Shown here in pieces: positions 18,558 through 28,928 of a stretch of 64,000 nucleotides of DNA. Source of the stretch: Rathayibacter sp. VKM Ac-2754 (GTDB lineage: Bacteria; Actinomycetota; Actinomycetes; Actinomycetales; Microbacteriaceae); contig NZ_WUCC01000006.1 in NCBI RefSeq assembly GCF_009807095.1, positions 248,001 through 312,000 of the forward strand. Direction: 5' to 3'. The number at the start of each line of letters is the position of its first letter. Position 1 is the first letter of the stretch. The notes under the pieces are model-generated. The model made no database searches. It was not told the DNA's origin and worked only from the letters and a program-made list of their open reading frames with translations. Made by a program: the position numbers and the translations under genes.

Positions 18558-19355
18558 ATGACCGACTCCGATCTCTCCCGCTCCTTCGGCACCGCCGTCG
18601 ACGCCTACGACCGCGGACGGCCCGGGTACCCGGACGACGCGGTGGACTGGCTGGTCGCGCACGCGCCGGCGCGCGTGGCGGGGGCCTACGTGCCGGAGCG
18701 CGCGCGGGAGGCGGGTGCGGACGCCTCCGACCGGGTGCGGGTGGTGGATCTCGGCGCCGGGACGGGCAAGTTCACCGCGTCGCTCGTCGCGCGCGGGCTG
18801 ACGGTGACGGCCGTCGAGCCCGATGCGACGATGCTGGCGCGGCTCGGCGAGCATCTGCCGACGGTCACGGCGGTGGAGGGGACGGCGGAGGCGCTGCCGC
18901 TCGCCGACGCGTCCGTCGAGCTGGTCACGGCCGCGCAGTCGTGGCACTGGGTCGACGCCGAGCGGGCGAGCTCCGAGGTCGCGCGGGTACTCGTGCCGGA
19001 GGGTGTGCTCGCGCTGGTCTGGAACATCCGCGACGAGTCGGTGCCGTGGGTGCGCCGGCTGGGCGAGGTCGCCGGATCCTCGACCGCGGAGCGGTTCGAG
19101 ACGGTGCAGCCGCCTCTCGGCTCCGCGCTGACGCGAGTGGCGTACGCCGAGTTCGACTGGGTGTTCGAGCTCGACCGGGCGGGCGTGCTCGACATGTTCG
19201 CGTCGCGGAGCTACGTGATCGCGATGACGGAGGAGGAGCGCGCGGCGACTCTGGCGGCCGTCGGGCGGGTGCTCGACGAGGAGTTCGGCGCGGAGGGGCG
19301 CGTCGCGATGCCGTACGCGACGCGGGTGACGATCGCGCGGCGGGCCTCCCGCTGA
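18558..19355 (+). CDS. Class I SAM-dependent methyltransferase (UbiE/Methyltransf_11 type)
   Basis: A 265-aa methyltransferase. The SAM-binding motif I is VVDLGAGTGKFTASLVARG, preceded by a FGTAVDAYDRGRPGYP opening common to this subfamily; motif II is AVEPDATML and the post-motif region is VTAAQSWHWVD. The substrate is unknown. ATG 18558 is 7 nt after a TAGCGT box, so it may have its own leaderless transcript although it lies 10 bp behind aroQ. A REPIN-like element follows it. Confidence 0.85.
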   Translation: MTDSDLSRSFGTAVDAYDRGRPGYPDDAVDWLVAHAPARVAGAYVPERAREAGADASDRVRVVDLGAGTGKFTASLVARGLTVTAVEPDATMLARLGEHLPTVTAVEGTAEALPLADASVELVTAAQSWHWVDAERASSEVARVLVPEGVLALVWNIRDESVPWVRRLGEVAGSSTAERFETVQPPLGSALTRVAYAEFDWVFELDRAGVLDMFASRSYVIAMTEEERAATLAAVGRVLDEEFGAEGRVAMPYATRVTIARRASR

Positions 19356-19390
19356 TCGAGCCCGGAGCCCGCGGAGCGCGGCGTGTCCCC

Positions 19391-19518
19391 GCTCATCGAG
19401 CAGCCCGCGCAGCGGGCGTATCGAGATCCACCAGCGTCAGCAGAAGGTTCTGCATGCTCCATCTGCTGACGGCGGTGGGTCTCGATACGCCGCCTGCGGC
19501 GGCTACTCGACCAGCATG
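19391..19518 (+). repeat. REPIN-like element, 128 bp
   Basis: Complete two-module inverted repeat: left GCTCATCGAGCAGCC...GTATCGAGATCCACCAGCGTC, right GACGGCGGTGGGTCTCGATACG...GGCTACTCGACCAGCATG. Stem changes in the right module (CCGCCTGCGGCGG) are internally paired. It lies between convergent genes (methyltransferase and aldo/keto reductase). Confidence 0.75.
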
Positions 19519-19561
19519 AGGGGCCGCACGCCGCGGCTGCTCGAGCAGCGGGCCACGGGGG

Positions 19562-21036
<1,475 letters not shown>

Positions 21037-21118
21037 GCGCCTCGAGGGAGTCGCTTCTCAACGAGACGTTGCCGCGGACGCACGCTTCGCCATCGACGAC
21101 CGACGTGACCGCGAGTTG

Positions 21119-21237
21119 GTCACTTCTCGCCCTCTCCGGAGCGGGGAAACGGCAGAAGCTGTCGAATCGATCCGGGCCCGCGTCGGCGTTCGGCACTTCT
21201 CGCCCTCACCGCAGTCGCGAAACGGCGGATCCTGTCG
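21119..21237 (+). repeat. Imperfect direct repeat of about 45 bp
   Basis: CACTTCTCGCCCTC...GAAACGGC..AA/GAxCTGTCG occurs at about 21121-21164 and again at about 21194-21237. The spacer after rnhA (21037-21280) holds nothing else that I can identify. Confidence 0.45.
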
Positions 21238-21280
21238 GACCGGCGTTCTCCGCCCACGGAGGGACGGGCAGCGCCGAAGA

Positions 21281-22873
21281 TCAGGGCAGGTGCAGCAGGC
21301 CCGTCGCGATGAGCTCGCGCACGGGCGGCAGCACCGACTCCAGCACCGCCGCCTCGTCGACGTGCAGGAGCGACGCCACGGCCGACGCGATCGCCGCGAG
21401 CGACAGTTCGCCGTCTGAGGCGCCGACGACTGCGGCGAGCGCCGTGTCGACGTCCTCGACGCGTGCGAAGCCGCCGCCCTGCCGCAGCCGCAGGACCGTC
21501 GGGTCGTCGTTGCCGGGCCAGTAGTGCCGCTCCTCCGTCACGTCACCCGCGACCGTGAGCGCGAGACCGGCGAGAGCCGCGTCGTCGAGGCCGGCCAGGG
21601 CCTCCCCCGCGTCGAGGCAGTGCGCCAGGTGCCCACCGAGACCCGCGGTGGCGAACGCCGCGTCGATCCGCTCGAAGCGCCGGAGCGGCGGGCGGGCCGT
21701 CGCGGGCAGGCGCAGCGTCACGTAGCCGAAGCCGACGCCCGTGACTCCGCGGCGCTCGAAGTCGCCGACCCACGCGTCCACGAGCTGGTCGAACTCCGCG
21801 CCGCGGGTCGTGCCTCCGTCGCGGATCCACGTCTCGGCGTACACCGCCGGATCCTGGCGCTCGCGCTCGACGATCCAGACGTCGAGCGGTGAGGCGGCGC
21901 CCTCGATCCAGGCGTCCAGCCCCTCGGGGCCCGGCTCGAGCGCCTGCACGAGGGGGCTCCTGACGTCGTCGAGCCAGCCCCGCACGCGGTCGAAGGCGTC
22001 GGCCGATGCGCGGTACTCCCAGTTGCCGAGCAGCTGCGCCACTCCGCCCGGGACGAGGTGGTCGGCCGCGCCGACGATCACGCGGTGAACGATCTCGTCG
22101 CCCTCGAGGCCGCCGTCGCGGTACTCGTAGGAGGGGACCCCCGCGGCACGGGGCGTGATCACGAACGGCGGGTTGGTCACGATGTGGTCGAAGCGCTCCC
22201 CCGCGACGGGCTCGTAGAGGCTGCCGAGCCGGAACTCGATGCTCTCGATCCCGTTCAGCGCCGCGTTGAACGCCGCGAAGGCGAGCGCCCGCTCCGAGAT
22301 GTCGGTAGCGACGACCCGCTCGGCGTGGCGGGAGGCGTGCAGCGCCTGGATCCCGCAGCCGGTGCCCAGGTCGAGCACGCTGCCGACCGGTCGCTGGATC
22401 ATCAGGCCGGTCAGGGTCAGGCTCGCGCCGCCGACTCCCAGCACGTGGTCCTCCGACAGAGCGCGGCCGAGAGCCAGCTCGCCCAGGTCGGAGGCGATCC
22501 ACCACGAGGCGGCACCGCGCAGGTCGACGAGGTCGTACGGACGCAGGTCGACCGCGGCGGTCACGACCGCTCCCGCCTCCGACTGCACAAGACCCAGCGA
22601 GATCGCCCCCTCGAGACCGAGCAGCGAGAACGCGGCGAACGCCGCCTCCGTCGAGACCGGGTCGGCGAGGAGGAACAGCCGGGCGAGCGTCGCCAGCGGG
22701 GAGTCGTCGGCCGCGAGGGCGCGCCGGGCGGGCACGCGGTCGCCGCGGTGCAGCGCCTCGCCGGCCGCCTCGCCCCACAGCTCGCGGACCGCGTCGACGC
22801 GGTAGTGGGCGTGGTCGAGGTCGTCGCGGAGGAGCGCGAGGAGCGCACGGTCGAGCTGGTCTGCAGGCTGCAC
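21281..22873 (-). CDS. Large class I methyltransferase with NPPF motif
   Basis: A 530-aa protein. The central part (about residues 155-300) is a HemK/RsmC-like methyltransferase: [19 protein letters not shown] (SAM motif I), [17 protein letters not shown] and the catalytic loop [11 protein letters not shown], which in this family methylates an amide or amino group on protein, RNA or DNA. The flanking N-terminal and C-terminal domains are of the kind found in uncharacterised actinobacterial homologues. GTG 22873 has GAGG 8 nt upstream; an in-frame GTG at 22891 adds 6 residues. The target is unknown. Confidence 0.82.
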   Translation of the reverse strand: MQPADQLDRALLALLRDDLDHAHYRVDAVRELWGEAAGEALHRGDRVPARRALAADDSPLATLARLFLLADPVSTEAAFAAFSLLGLEGAISLGLVQSEAGAVVTAAVDLRPYDLVDLRGAASWWIASDLGELALGRALSEDHVLGVGGASLTLTGLMIQRPVGSVLDLGTGCGIQALHASRHAERVVATDISERALAFAAFNAALNGIESIEFRLGSLYEPVAGERFDHIVTNPPFVITPRAAGVPSYEYRDGGLEGDEIVHRVIVGAADHLVPGGVAQLLGNWEYRASADAFDRVRGWLDDVRSPLVQALEPGPEGLDAWIEGAASPLDVWIVERERQDPAVYAETWIRDGGTTRGAEFDQLVDAWVGDFERRGVTGVGFGYVTLRLPATARPPLRRFERIDAAFATAGLGGHLAHCLDAGEALAGLDDAALAGLALTVAGDVTEERHYWPGNDDPTVLRLRQGGGFARVEDVDTALAAVVGASDGELSLAAIASAVASLLHVDEAAVLESVLPPVRELIATGLLHLP

Positions 22874-22971
22874 CGGACCATCCTCGTGCACGGGCGATCC
22901 GCAGACCGTCCGCCACGAGGACCTCTCGCAGCTCGCCGGCGGACTCGGCCGACGTGGTGCGACACCGGTCG

Positions 22972-22977
22972 TACGAT
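22972..22977 (+). promoter_or_regulatory. -10 box of a leaderless Ddn-like transcript
   Basis: TACGAT, then 6 nt, then ATG 22984. Confidence 0.6.
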
Positions 22978-22983
22978 CGGAGC

Positions 22984-23421
22984 ATGCCCCTCACCGGAGA
23001 ATACGAACCGAGCACGTCGACCTGGGCCCGCGAGCAGGCGGAGCTGTACGAAGCCACGAACGGCCAGGAGGGGAACCTCCTCCGCGGCAAGCCGATCATC
23101 GTCCTGACCACGGTCGGCTCGAAGAGCGGCAAGCTGCGCAAGACGGCCCTCATGCGCGTCGAGCACGACGGGGAGTACGTCGTCGTCGCGTCGAAGGGCG
23201 GTGCCCCCGAGCACCCCGTCTGGTACGGCAACATGCTCAAGGAGCCGCACGTCGAGCTGCAGGACGGCGCGGAGAAGAAGGACTACACCGCGTCCGTGCT
23301 CGAGGGCGAGGCGCGCTCGATCTGGTGGGAGCGCTCCGTCGCCGCCTGGCCCGACTACGCCGAGTACCAGACGAAGACCGAGCGCGAGATCCCGCTCGTG
23401 CTGCTCACCCCCTGGGCCTGA
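22984..23421 (+). CDS. Nitroreductase-family deazaflavin (F420)-dependent oxidoreductase
   Basis: A 145-aa split-beta-barrel protein of the DUF385/Ddn type, which uses reduced coenzyme F420 to reduce quinones or other electrophiles. Typical features are the [23 protein letters not shown] phosphate-binding stretch, [18 protein letters not shown] and a C-terminal PLVLLTP. The window also encodes an F420 source (FO synthase, 62312) and an F420-reducing dehydrogenase (61230), so the cofactor should be available. Convergent with the next gene (3 bp apart). Confidence 0.9.
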   Translation: MPLTGEYEPSTSTWAREQAELYEATNGQEGNLLRGKPIIVLTTVGSKSGKLRKTALMRVEHDGEYVVVASKGGAPEHPVWYGNMLKEPHVELQDGAEKKDYTASVLEGEARSIWWERSVAAWPDYAEYQTKTEREIPLVLLTPWA

Positions 23422-23424
23422 CGG

Positions 23425-24129
23425 TCACGCCGGGTCGACCCGCTCGGCGATGAGGTCGAGCACTCGCGGATGCGACAGCAGCGCGAAGTGCCCGACCACC
23501 GAGACCGCGATGTTCTCGCGCGCACCGACGAGCCGGCTCCCGCCCGGGATGTACTGATCGCGCATCCCGTAGATCGACGTGATGCGGGAGTCGGCGTCGC
23601 GCTCGGCGAGCAGCGTGCGGATGACCGGCCGGTGCGGTGCGAACTCGCGCAGCGCCCTGGCCGGCGCGATGCGGGCGAGCGGTGACCCGTTGAACGGGGT
23701 CGACACCGCGATCATCCGCTCGATGCGCTGATCGTCGCGGTCGTCGACGACCATCATGTGCTTGCCGATCAGGCCGCCTTTGCTGTGCGCGACGATCACG
23801 ACTCCGCGCAGGTCGTTCTCGCGCAGGTACTCCTGCCCCAGGGCGGCGGAGGCGACGATCGGCCGGGTGTTGTAGCCGAGGGCCGGCAGCACGTGGATCG
23901 GATGGCCGGCCGCGTGCAGCCGGTCGGCGATCGGCTGGAGGAACTGCCACGTCTCGTAGACACCCGGGACGAGCAGCACGGGTGCGCCGTCTCCGGAGGC
24001 GTAGTGCGACACGTCCCAGCCGTCGCGCAGGTGCGCGAAGCGCGACGAGTAGGCGTAGCGGTAGTCGCGGAGGTAGGCGCGGCGCATCGAGGTGGAGCGG
24101 CGCGGGCGCCCGGACTCACGCGCCGGCAT
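23425..24129 (-). CDS. Alpha/beta-hydrolase, lipase-like
   Basis: A 234-aa serine hydrolase. The oxyanion segment PVLLVPGVYETWQFLQPIADRL and the nucleophile elbow VIVAHSKGGLIGKHM (Ser in HSKGG) are clear; the C-terminal catalytic His is probably in SVVGHFALLSHP. It resembles the triacylglycerol lipase/esterase group, but the substrate is unknown. No signal peptide is visible. Its start overlaps the end of the upstream VOC gene by 14 bp, suggesting coupled translation. Confidence 0.82.
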   Translation of the reverse strand: MPARESGRPRRSTSMRRAYLRDYRYAYSSRFAHLRDGWDVSHYASGDGAPVLLVPGVYETWQFLQPIADRLHAAGHPIHVLPALGYNTRPIVASAALGQEYLRENDLRGVVIVAHSKGGLIGKHMMVVDDRDDQRIERMIAVSTPFNGSPLARIAPARALREFAPHRPVIRTLLAERDADSRITSIYGMRDQYIPGGSRLVGARENIAVSVVGHFALLSHPRVLDLIAERVDPA

Positions 24130-24589
24130 AGGCCTCTTCGAGGGTCTGGATGTCGAGACGGTTCATGGCCAGCATCGCCTGCAGGGCACGCCGTCCACCC
24201 TCGGGGTCAGGACCGCCGAGGAGGGATCCGAGCACGCTCGGCACGATCTGCCAGGAGAGGCCCCAGCGGTCCTTGAGCCAGCCGCAGCGGCTCTCCTGCC
24301 CGCCGTCGGCGACCAGCGCGTCCCACAGCCGGTCGAGCTCGGCCTGGTCCTCGACCGAGACGACGATCGAGATCGCCTCGGTGAAGGAGAACTGCGGCCC
24401 CGCGTTGATCGCCTGGAAGCGCTGACCGTCGAGCTCGAAGGTCACCGACAGCACGGTGCCGGGCGCGGGCGAGCCCTCCGGCAGCACCTGCCGATCGAGG
24501 ATGCGGGAGTTCGGGACGAGGCTCGTGTAGAGGTCGACCGCCTCTCCCGCCGCGTTGTCGAACCAGAGGAACGTGCTGACCGAACCCAT
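24116..24589 (-). CDS. VOC-superfamily protein (PhnB / 3-demethylubiquinone methyltransferase-like)
   Basis: A 157-aa two-module VOC-fold protein: STFLWFDNAAGEAVDLYTSL at the N-terminus, FQAINAGPQFSFTEAISIVV in the middle, and CGWLKDRWGLSWQIVPSVLG before a C-terminal MLAMNRLDI helix. These proteins are often annotated as 3-demethylubiquinone-9 3-methyltransferase domain proteins, but most have no proven activity. ATG 24589 follows AAGGAG with 6 nt spacing. First gene of a pair with the downstream lipase-like gene. Confidence 0.85.
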   Translation of the reverse strand: MGSVSTFLWFDNAAGEAVDLYTSLVPNSRILDRQVLPEGSPAPGTVLSVTFELDGQRFQAINAGPQFSFTEAISIVVSVEDQAELDRLWDALVADGGQESRCGWLKDRWGLSWQIVPSVLGSLLGGPDPEGGRRALQAMLAMNRLDIQTLEEAYAGA

Positions 24590-24660
24590 GAGCGTCTCCT
24601 TCGTCGAGGCCGGTGCGGCCCGGAGCGTCGCGTACCGCGAGCACCCCCGGCCGGACGGGG

Positions 24661-25521
24661 TCAGAGCGGGTTCACGCCGAACGCGGCCGCGAGCTTGTCG
24701 ATCTTCTTGGCCCGTCCGAGGCGGGGCAGGTCGCTGCCGTCGCGGATCACGCGGCCGCGCGCCTCGAAGTCGTCGAGGAAGTCGCGTGCCCACGCCACGT
24801 CCGACGGGGTGGGGCTGATGACCTCGTTGATCACCGCGAGCTGCTCGGTGTCGAGGCAGAGCTTGCCGGTGAGGCCGAGCGAGACGGTGAGCGCCGACTG
24901 CTCGCGGAGCACGGGGTGGCTGTTCGAGACGGTCGGGCCGTCGATCGGGCCGGGCAGGTCGCCGATGCGCGAGGCCACGACGAGGCGCGAGCGGGGGTAG
25001 GCCATCGCCAGGTCGTCGGCGCTGGTTCCGGTGTCGCGGCGGTAGTCGCCGCTGCCGAAGGCGAGTCGGAAGCAGCCGCGGGCGCGGGCGATCGAGACCG
25101 CCTCCTCGATGCCGAGCGCGGACTCGACGAGGGCGAGGACGGGGGTGGAGCCGCCGAGGCGGTCGAAGGTCTCGGTGACGTGCTCGGCCGCCTCCGTCTT
25201 GGCGAGCATCACGCCGGCCAGGCCCGGGAGGCCCTTCAGCGCATCGACGTCGTCCGACCAGAACGGGGTCGAGTGGTCGTTGATGCGGACCCAGGCGCGC
25301 TTCTCGCCCTTCAGCCACTCGACGACATCGGCGCGGGCGTCGGGCTTCGCCTTCGGGTCGACCGCGTCCTCGATGTCGAGCACGATCTGGTCGGCGCGCG
25401 ACGCGTGAGCGGCGTCGAACGTCTCGGTGCGGGTCGCATTGACGAGCAGCCACGAGCGCGCGATCTCGGGGGCGACGTCGCGCCCCTTGCGAACCAGGGG
25501 GGTGGGGATGGTCGACGTCAC
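24661..25521 (-). CDS. HpcH/HpaI aldolase / citrate lyase beta-like protein (CitE-like)
   Basis: A 286-aa TIM-barrel CoA-ester lyase. It contains SRADQIVLDIEDAVDP (Mg-binding Glu-Asp), AWVRINDHSTPFW, LAKTEAAEHV, LALVESALGIEEA (second metal-binding Glu) and LAFGSGDYRRDTG. No citF/citD partners are nearby, so a malyl- or citramalyl-CoA-type activity is more likely than citrate lyase. The GTG at 25521 is preceded by GAGAGGA; the reading frame is open far upstream without conserved sequence. Confidence 0.87.
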   Translation of the reverse strand: MTSTIPTPLVRKGRDVAPEIARSWLLVNATRTETFDAAHASRADQIVLDIEDAVDPKAKPDARADVVEWLKGEKRAWVRINDHSTPFWSDDVDALKGLPGLAGVMLAKTEAAEHVTETFDRLGGSTPVLALVESALGIEEAVSIARARGCFRLAFGSGDYRRDTGTSADDLAMAYPRSRLVVASRIGDLPGPIDGPTVSNSHPVLREQSALTVSLGLTGKLCLDTEQLAVINEVISPTPSDVAWARDFLDDFEARGRVIRDGSDLPRLGRAKKIDKLAAAFGVNPL

Positions 25522-25619
25522 GTGGGTGTGTCCTCTCGGTGGCGCGGTCCTCGCTCCGCGAGCCCCGCCGCGAGCGACGGTGCCGGGGTCAAGGGTAGCG
25601 GGAGGCGACGGCCGTCGGC

Positions 25620-26138
25620 TCAGCGGCCCGCGCGCTCGGCGAGGCCCTTCACGAAGGCGGCCTGGCCGGCGTGCTGGATGTCGTCGTCGACGACCGACAC
25701 CAGGCGCACCGCGAGGGTGACCGGAGGGTCCCATCGGGTGTCGACGACCCGCGCCAGCTCGTCGTCGGCGAGCGTGTCGAGATAGGCGAGCGTCTTCTCG
25801 TGCACGGCGTCGACGTAGGAGGAGAGCAGGTCGGCCGGCATCGCGGCGAGCGCCGCCACCTCGGCCGGCGAGTGGCCGTAGCCGCTCGCCTCCGGCGCGA
25901 ACGGCAGACCGGAGCGCTCGTGGAAGCCGTCGGCGGTCCAGACCTGCTCGCGCTCGGCGAGAGGCGCGAGGTGGTCGTCCTGCACGCGGGTCAGGTGCCA
26001 GATCAGCCAGGCGGCGGAGTTGGCCTGGGGGTCGGCGCGGAACGCCAGCTGCTCGGGGGTGGAGTCGTCGAGGACGGCGTGCACGGTCTCGTGCACCCGG
26101 CCGAAGGCGTCGCGGAGGAGGTCGATGGCTGCGCTCAT
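25620..26138 (-). CDS. DinB-superfamily protein (DUF664-like)
   Basis: A 172-aa four-helix-bundle protein of the DinB/mycothiol-dependent type. Metal-binding histidines are suggested by WLIWHLTRVQDDH and by the C-terminal DDDIQHAGQAAFVKGL. Members act as thiol transferases or isomerases; the activity here is not known. ATG 26138 has a CAGACT box 6 nt upstream, consistent with a leaderless start. Confidence 0.82.
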   Translation of the reverse strand: MSAAIDLLRDAFGRVHETVHAVLDDSTPEQLAFRADPQANSAAWLIWHLTRVQDDHLAPLAEREQVWTADGFHERSGLPFAPEASGYGHSPAEVAALAAMPADLLSSYVDAVHEKTLAYLDTLADDELARVVDTRWDPPVTLAVRLVSVVDDDIQHAGQAAFVKGLAERAGR

Positions 26139-26229
26139 GGCGCCAGTCTGCTCGCGGAGGGGGTGAGCCCGGCACCCCTTGCGCCCGGCTCGGAGGATCC
26201 GCCGAGGCAGGTGCCGGATACTCGCACGG

Positions 26230-27939
26230 GTGACCCCCGGAACCCCCGACCTGGCGACGAAGCCGTGGCTGTCCTCCTACGCGGAGGGCGTCCCCACCGA
26301 GATCGATCCGCCCACCCAGACTCTCGTCGATCTGCTCGAGGACTCGGTGGCCCGCTACCGGCGCGGCACCGCCCTCGAGTTCTTCGGCGCCGAGACCAGC
26401 TACGCCGAGCTCGGCGAGAAGGTGGCGCGGGCCGCCGAGGGGCTGCGGCGCCTGGGCGTGCGGCCCGGCGACCGCGTCGCGCTCGTGCTCCCCAACTGCC
26501 CCGAGCACGTCATCGCCTTCTATGCGGCGCTCCGACTCGGCGCGATCGTCGTCGAGCACAATCCGCTCTACACGCCGCGGGAGCTGCGCCGGCAGTTCGA
26601 GGACCACGGCGCGCGCTTCGCGGTGGTCTGGGACAAGGTCGCCGACGTCGTCGCGACGATGCCGGCCGACGTCGGCATCGAGCGGGTCGTCTCGGTCGAC
26701 ATGACGGAGTCGTTCCCGCTCGCCAAGCGCCTCGCGCTGCGCCTCCCGCTCCCCACGGTCAGGGAGACGCGCGCGAAGCTGACCGCGAAGCCCCGAACCC
26801 GCACTCTCATCCCGTTCGACCGCCTCCTGGGCACTCGGCGCCTCGCGCGGTCGCACCCGCGGCCCTCGCTCGGCGACACCGCCCTGCTGCAGTACACGAG
26901 CGGCACCACGGGCACCCCCAAGGGCGCGATCCTCTCGCACGCCAACCTCCGCGCCAACGCGATGCAGGGGCGCGCCTGGGTGCCGGGCCTGCGTGAGGGC
27001 GACGAGACCTTCTACGCGGTGCTGCCGCTCTTCCACGCCTACGGACTGACGCTCTGCCTCACCTTCGCGATCAGCATCGGCGCGAAGGTCGTGCTGTTCC
27101 CCACCTTCGACGTGGCGCTGGTCAAGGGTGCGGCGAAGACGTCTCCCCCGACGTTCCTGCCCGCGGTGCCGCCGGTCTACGAGGCGCTCGCGCGCGCCTC
27201 CGAGCGGGGCGAGCTCGACCTGCGCAGCATCCGCTTCGCCATCTCGGGCGCCATGGGGCTCCCGGTTGCGACCGTCGACCGCTGGGAGCGCGCCAGCCGC
27301 GGCCTGCTCGTCGAGGGCTACGGGATGACGGAGTCCTCCCCCGTCGCACTGGGCAATCCGGTCGGTCCGACCCGGCGCCCGGGCACGGTCGGTGTGCCGT
27401 TCCCGAGCACCGAGATCCGCCTGGTCGACCCGGCCGACCCCTCCGTCGATCGCAGGGCCGGCGAGTCGGGCGAGCTGCTGCTGCGCGGCCCGCAGGTCTT
27501 CCAGGGCTACTGGAAGCGTCCCGACGAGACGGCCGAGACGCTCCTCGCGGGCGGCTGGCTCCGCACCGGCGACATCGCGACCATCTCGGCCGACGGCTTC
27601 GTCACGATCGTCGACCGCGCCAAGGAGCTCATCATCACGGGCGGCTTCAACGTCTCGCCCTCCGAGGTCGAGGGCGTGCTCGAGTCGCACCCCGACGTCG
27701 TGCGCGCCGCGGTCGTCGGGCTCCCCCGCGCTGACGGAGGCGAGAGCGTGGCCGCCGCGGTCGTGCTGCGCCCCGGCACGGCGGTCGACACCGAGGCGCT
27801 CCGCGACTTCTGCCGCGGGCACCTCACCCCCTACAAGGTGCCGAAGCGGGTCGACGTCGTCACCGAGCTGCCGACGTCGCTGATCGGCAAGGTGCTGCGG
27901 CGCGAGGTGCGCCAGCGGCTGATGGCCACGAACAGCTGA
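26230..27939 (+). CDS. AMP-forming long-chain acyl-CoA synthetase
   Basis: A 569-aa adenylate-forming enzyme that activates fatty acids to acyl-CoA. Conserved motifs: LLQYTSGTTGTPKGAILSH (P-loop), AISGAMGLPVATVDRW, EGYGMTESSP, GWLRTGDIATISADGFVTIVDR (hinge) and LPTSLIGKVLRRE with the catalytic Lys. GTG 26230 is chosen because it gives the FadD-like opening PWLSSYAEGVPTEID and lies 7 nt after a GATACT box; the frame is open 17 codons further. It heads a plus-strand set with an oxidoreductase (15 bp) and a thiolase (29 bp). Confidence 0.93.
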   Translation: MTPGTPDLATKPWLSSYAEGVPTEIDPPTQTLVDLLEDSVARYRRGTALEFFGAETSYAELGEKVARAAEGLRRLGVRPGDRVALVLPNCPEHVIAFYAALRLGAIVVEHNPLYTPRELRRQFEDHGARFAVVWDKVADVVATMPADVGIERVVSVDMTESFPLAKRLALRLPLPTVRETRAKLTAKPRTRTLIPFDRLLGTRRLARSHPRPSLGDTALLQYTSGTTGTPKGAILSHANLRANAMQGRAWVPGLREGDETFYAVLPLFHAYGLTLCLTFAISIGAKVVLFPTFDVALVKGAAKTSPPTFLPAVPPVYEALARASERGELDLRSIRFAISGAMGLPVATVDRWERASRGLLVEGYGMTESSPVALGNPVGPTRRPGTVGVPFPSTEIRLVDPADPSVDRRAGESGELLLRGPQVFQGYWKRPDETAETLLAGGWLRTGDIATISADGFVTIVDRAKELIITGGFNVSPSEVEGVLESHPDVVRAAVVGLPRADGGESVAAAVVLRPGTAVDTEALRDFCRGHLTPYKVPKRVDVVTELPTSLIGKVLRREVRQRLMATNS

Positions 27940-27954
27940 ACTGAGGAGGACACC

Positions 27955-28899
27955 GTGGCGAGGATCGTGCAGTACCGCGAGATCGGCGGACCCGAGGTGC
28001 TCGAGGTGGTCGACGCTCCCGAGCCGGAGGCGCCCGCCGACGGCGTCGTCGTCGCGATCCGCGCGGCAGGCGTCAACCCGATCGAGTGGAAGATCCGCTC
28101 GGGGCTCCGACCGAGCCCGCCCCTCACGTCGCCCCGCCGACTCGGCGCTGACGGGGCGGGAGTCGTCACCGCGGTCGGTGCCGACGTCTCCGGCTGGAGC
28201 ATCGGCGACGAGGTGATCGTGACCGGCGCGACCGGGACGTACGGCTCCTCCGTCGTCGTGGCGCCCGAGGCGCTCGACGCGAAGCCCGCGGGCCTGGGGT
28301 TCGAGGAGGCGGCGGCGCTCGGCATCCCGATCGGCACCGCCTACCAGGCCGTCGTGTCGCTCGGAGTCGCGGAGGGATCGACCTTCGTCGTCCACGCGGG
28401 AGCCGGCGCGGTCGGGCAGGCGGCGGTCCAGTTCGCCCGCGAGCGCGGCGCGACCGTGATCGCGACGGCCAGCCCGGCGAACCACGATCGACTCCGCGAG
28501 CTGGGTGCCGTGCCCGTCGCCTACGGGCCGGGGCTCGAGGAGCGACTGCGCGAGGCCGCCCCCGACGGGGTCGACCGCGTGCTCGACGCGGCGGGCACCG
28601 ACGAGGCGATCGCCGCCTCCCTCGCGCTCGTGGACGACCCGCAGCACGTCGGGACGGTCGTCGTCGGTGCGCGAGCGGCCGAGCTGGGCATCAGAGCGTG
28701 GATGGGCGGCAGCCCGGTGCCGCTCACCGACGAGGAGCAGCGCCTGCGCCGCGAGGCGGTGCCGCACGCGGCGCGGCTCGCCGCCGAGGGGCGCTTCTCG
28801 GTCGAGACCGGGCCGCGGTTCTCGCTCGACGAGGTCGCGGAGGCGCACCGGCTGAGCGAGGACGGCCACGTCCGCGGGAAGATCCTCCTGGTGCCGTAG
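27955..28899 (+). CDS. Zinc-free MDR oxidoreductase (quinone oxidoreductase-like)
   Basis: A 314-aa medium-chain reductase. The N-terminal GroES-like half begins ARIVQYREIGGPEVLEVVD, and the Rossmann half has FVVHAGAGAVGQAAVQFARERGATVIATAS for NADPH binding. The structural-zinc cysteines of alcohol dehydrogenases are absent, so a quinone/enone reductase is expected. GTG 27955 follows GAGGAGGA closely. It is second in the acyl-CoA synthetase operon. Confidence 0.9.
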   Translation: MARIVQYREIGGPEVLEVVDAPEPEAPADGVVVAIRAAGVNPIEWKIRSGLRPSPPLTSPRRLGADGAGVVTAVGADVSGWSIGDEVIVTGATGTYGSSVVVAPEALDAKPAGLGFEEAAALGIPIGTAYQAVVSLGVAEGSTFVVHAGAGAVGQAAVQFARERGATVIATASPANHDRLRELGAVPVAYGPGLEERLREAAPDGVDRVLDAAGTDEAIAASLALVDDPQHVGTVVVGARAAELGIRAWMGGSPVPLTDEEQRLRREAVPHAARLAAEGRFSVETGPRFSLDEVAEAHRLSEDGHVRGKILLVP

Positions 28900-28928
28900 G
28901 CGCCCCCACCGCACCGAAGGAGCCCGCC